Source: Betaproteobacteria bacterium
Lineage (GTDB): Bacteria; Pseudomonadota; Gammaproteobacteria; Burkholderiales; SG8-39
NCBI GenBank assembly: GCA_009693235.1
Contig: SHXR01000045.1
Location: 1-35,828 of the forward strand
DNA length: 35,828 nt
Direction of reading: 5' to 3'
Shown here: positions 34,607 to 35,828 of the stretch, in pieces
Position numbering within the stretch: position 1 is the first letter of the stretch
Layout of the letters: every line of letters begins with the position of its first letter
Translations under genes and position numbers: made by a program
The notes under the pieces: generated by a model
Database searches by the model: none
Seen by the model: the letters and a program-made list of their open reading frames with translations, nothing else
What the model was told of the DNA's origin: nothing

Positions 34607-35437
34607 GTGAACATTCCATTTACCCAGCTTCTGCAACGCCGTTGGCAGGACGCCAATTCGATGCTCTGTGTTGGACTCGATCCGGATGTGGCGCGGCTAC
34701 CTTCTCAGCTGTCTGGCCGACCGCGTGCGATCTTCGAATTCTGCGCGGCGATCGTCGATGCCACCGCCGAACTCGTCTGCGCATTCAAGCCGCAGATCGC
34801 GTACTTTGCGGCAGCCCGCGCGGACGATCAGCTCGAAGCGCTCATTGATCATATTCATACGAACCATCCAGGGATCCCAGTCATCCTGGATGGTAAGCGT
34901 GGCGATATCGGCAGTACGGCGGAACTCTATGCCCGCGAAGCCTTCGAGCGCTATCACGCCGACGCGGTCACACTCAGTCCCTATATGGGTAAAGATTCGA
35001 TTGCACCGTTCATCGACTACGCAGAGGGCACTAAGGGCGTCATTTTGCTTTGCCGCACTTCGAATGCCGGTGGGAGCGACCTGCAGTTCCTCGATGTCGG
35101 CGGGCGCAAGCTCTACGAGGTGGTGGCTGAAATGGTCGCGATGCAATGGAATAGCAGAGGTAATTGCGCCTTGGTTGTTGGGGCAACCTATCCCGAGGAG
35201 CTGGCGCGCGTTCGTTCGATAGTGGGCGAGATGCCGCTTTTGGTGCCGGGCATTGGCGCGCAAGGCGGCGATATCGAGGCGACGGTGCGGGCCGGGAAGA
35301 CGTCGTCCGGTACTGGGCTGATCATTAATTCATCAAGGGCAATCCTGTACGCCGCAAACGGCCCGAATTTCGCCGCGGCAGCGAGAACGGCTGCCAGCGA
35401 GACGCGAGACGCAATCAATCGCTTCCGGGCGAATTAA
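34607..35437 (+). CDS. pyrF: Orotidine 5'-phosphate decarboxylase (type 2)
   Basis: Last step of UMP synthesis. It has 276 residues, the longer type-2 form. The catalytic Asp-Lys-Asp array is Asp95, Lys97, Asp100 in [26 protein letters not shown] at 19-27 and FKPQIAYF at 60-67 bind the substrate; [12 protein letters not shown] holds the phosphate. The start is a GTG at 34607 without a clear ribosome site, selected because the family begins [10 protein letters not shown] here. It stands 47 bases after the dehydratase and just before the rRNA promoter region. Confidence 0.95.
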   Translation: MNIPFTQLLQRRWQDANSMLCVGLDPDVARLPSQLSGRPRAIFEFCAAIVDATAELVCAFKPQIAYFAAARADDQLEALIDHIHTNHPGIPVILDGKRGDIGSTAELYAREAFERYHADAVTLSPYMGKDSIAPFIDYAEGTKGVILLCRTSNAGGSDLQFLDVGGRKLYEVVAEMVAMQWNSRGNCALVVGATYPEELARVRSIVGEMPLLVPGIGAQGGDIEATVRAGKTSSGTGLIINSSRAILYAANGPNFAAAARTAASETRDAINRFRAN

Positions 35438-35484
35438 GAGATTGAGATCATTGCGCCGTCGATATTGACGAGCCGCAACATAGG

Positions 35485-35552
35485 CTGTGGCGCTGCCCGC
35501 CTGTCCCCACGTCTGGTCCCCAATATGATGTCGATAAGGCAGCGCCCCACAG
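35485..35552 (+). other. Long inverted repeat upstream of the rRNA promoter
   Basis: CTGTGG-CGCTGCC (35485-35497) pairs with GGCAGCG-CC-CCACAG (35538-35552), 13 pairs with a two-base bulge and a 40-base loop. It lies between pyrF and the rRNA promoter. It lacks a T-run, so it is not a normal terminator; it may insulate the two units or bind a regulator. Confidence 0.35.
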
Positions 35553-35592
35553 GTTGATGAACGCGGGCCCTCGTTTTCTTTCATAAAGTGTA

Positions 35593-35620
35593 TTGACGGA
35601 ATGAATTGGCCAGTTATAAT
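35593..35620 (+). promoter_or_regulatory. Near-consensus sigma-70 promoter of an rRNA operon
   Basis: TTGACG (35593-35598) and TATAAT (35615-35620) are separated by 16 bases, preceded by an A/T-rich stretch (about 35570-35592) resembling an UP element, and followed by a G/C-rich discriminator. Transcription should begin near 35627. Strength and position before boxB/boxA identify it as an rRNA promoter, which is expected to respond to (p)ppGpp. Confidence 0.85.
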
Positions 35621-35643
35621 GGTGGGCTTCGCTTGGCCTTTTC

Positions 35644-35660
35644 CGCATGTTGAACATGCG
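35644..35660 (+). promoter_or_regulatory. boxB-like hairpin of the rRNA antitermination site
   Basis: CGCATGT and ACATGCG form a perfect 7-bp stem around a TGA loop, 17 bases before boxA. Its position matches the boxB-boxA order of Nus-dependent antitermination leaders. Confidence 0.65.
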
Positions 35661-35677
35661 TGTTGTAAAAGGCGGGC

Positions 35678-35690
35678 TCGTTCTTTAACA
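35678..35690 (+). promoter_or_regulatory. boxA antitermination element
   Basis: TCGTTCTTTAACA contains the TTCTTTAACA core bound as RNA by NusB-NusE to keep rRNA transcription from terminating early. Confidence 0.75.
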
Positions 35691-35828
35691 ACTAAACAAC
35701 CGATAGGTGTGAGTGCTGGGTTTTGCTGAGCGGGAGGTTTGCTTGGTGAGCGAAGGTGCTTGCACTGTAGAAGGAATTGAAGGGATCTGTGGTGGTGTTG
35801 AGTGGGTGCCTGAAAGGGCGCCTGAGCG

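Larger units (their letters stand above)
35627..35828 (+). other. rRNA operon leader (5' external spacer of 16S), partial
   Basis: Untranslated leader running to the end of the window. After boxB and boxA, the sequence ACCGATAGGTGTGAG is similar to leaders preceding 16S in betaproteobacteria. The mature 16S start (AGAGTTTGATC-like) is not reached, so no rRNA is annotated. Processing stems for RNase III probably lie in the final 100 bases. Confidence 0.75.

Noticed and set aside
35700..35828. Possible 16S rRNA start at the right edge.
   Set aside because: No mature 16S 5' sequence is present; the bases are leader only.

Overview
The window looks like chromosomal DNA of a betaproteobacterium, probably a Burkholderiales-like lineage. 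This is inferred from gene order (uvrA / MFS / ssb; fmdB - DUF502 - aspS ... nudB ... ybhP - clsB), a high G+C content judged by eye, and a betaproteobacterial-type rRNA leader at the right end. No phage, plasmid, tRNA or CRISPR features were seen.

Layout. 160-3286 (minus): an amidase followed by a frameshifted family-5 ABC substrate-binding protein, with a small mobile repeat between them. 3423-8220 (plus): an omega-amino acid:pyruvate aminotransferase, then a branched-chain-type ABC importer (LivH, a LivM-LivG fusion, LivF) without its own binding protein. 8241-10861 (plus): a molybdate transporter operon (modABC) behind a ModE-like palindrome; modA carries a frameshift and modC has a stop at codon 3 of its most obvious start. 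10844-14282 (minus): gamma-glutamyltransferase, and an O-acetylhomoserine sulfhydrylase with a CoA-binding-domain protein. 14392-16755 (plus): a cupin protein and an acetolactate-synthase-like ThDP enzyme. 16797-20032 (minus): a ribbon-helix-helix protein and uvrA. 20255-22030 (plus): MFS exporter and ssb.

22027-25408 holds the least explained locus. A short Rieske protein lacking recognisable mononuclear-iron ligands is divergent from a run of four genes: a heme-oxygenase-like diiron protein, a GlcG/HbpS protein, a GntR/FCD regulator and an FlK-like acyl-CoA thioesterase. A perfect 12-bp palindrome of the GntR/FCD type lies in the divergent promoter region, so the locus looks like a self-regulated small-molecule oxidation or detoxification unit.

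25700-35437 (plus) is mostly housekeeping: FmdB zinc ribbon, DUF502 membrane protein, aspartyl-tRNA synthetase, a secreted RNase with barstar inhibitor, nudB, a YdcH-like protein, a YbhP-like EEP hydrolase with cardiolipin synthase clsB, an IlvD/Edd dehydratase and pyrF. The last 240 bases carry a near-consensus sigma-70 promoter and a boxB/boxA leader of an rRNA operon; mature 16S lies beyond the window.

Three copies (1753-1841, 25409-25498, 30325-30413) of a previously unannotated ~90-bp element are present. They have imperfect terminal inverted repeats, apparent 4-bp target duplications of the YTAR type and a 10-bp stem with a compensatory base change. They look like MITEs mobilised by an IS5-group transposase, and two sit directly on stop codons.
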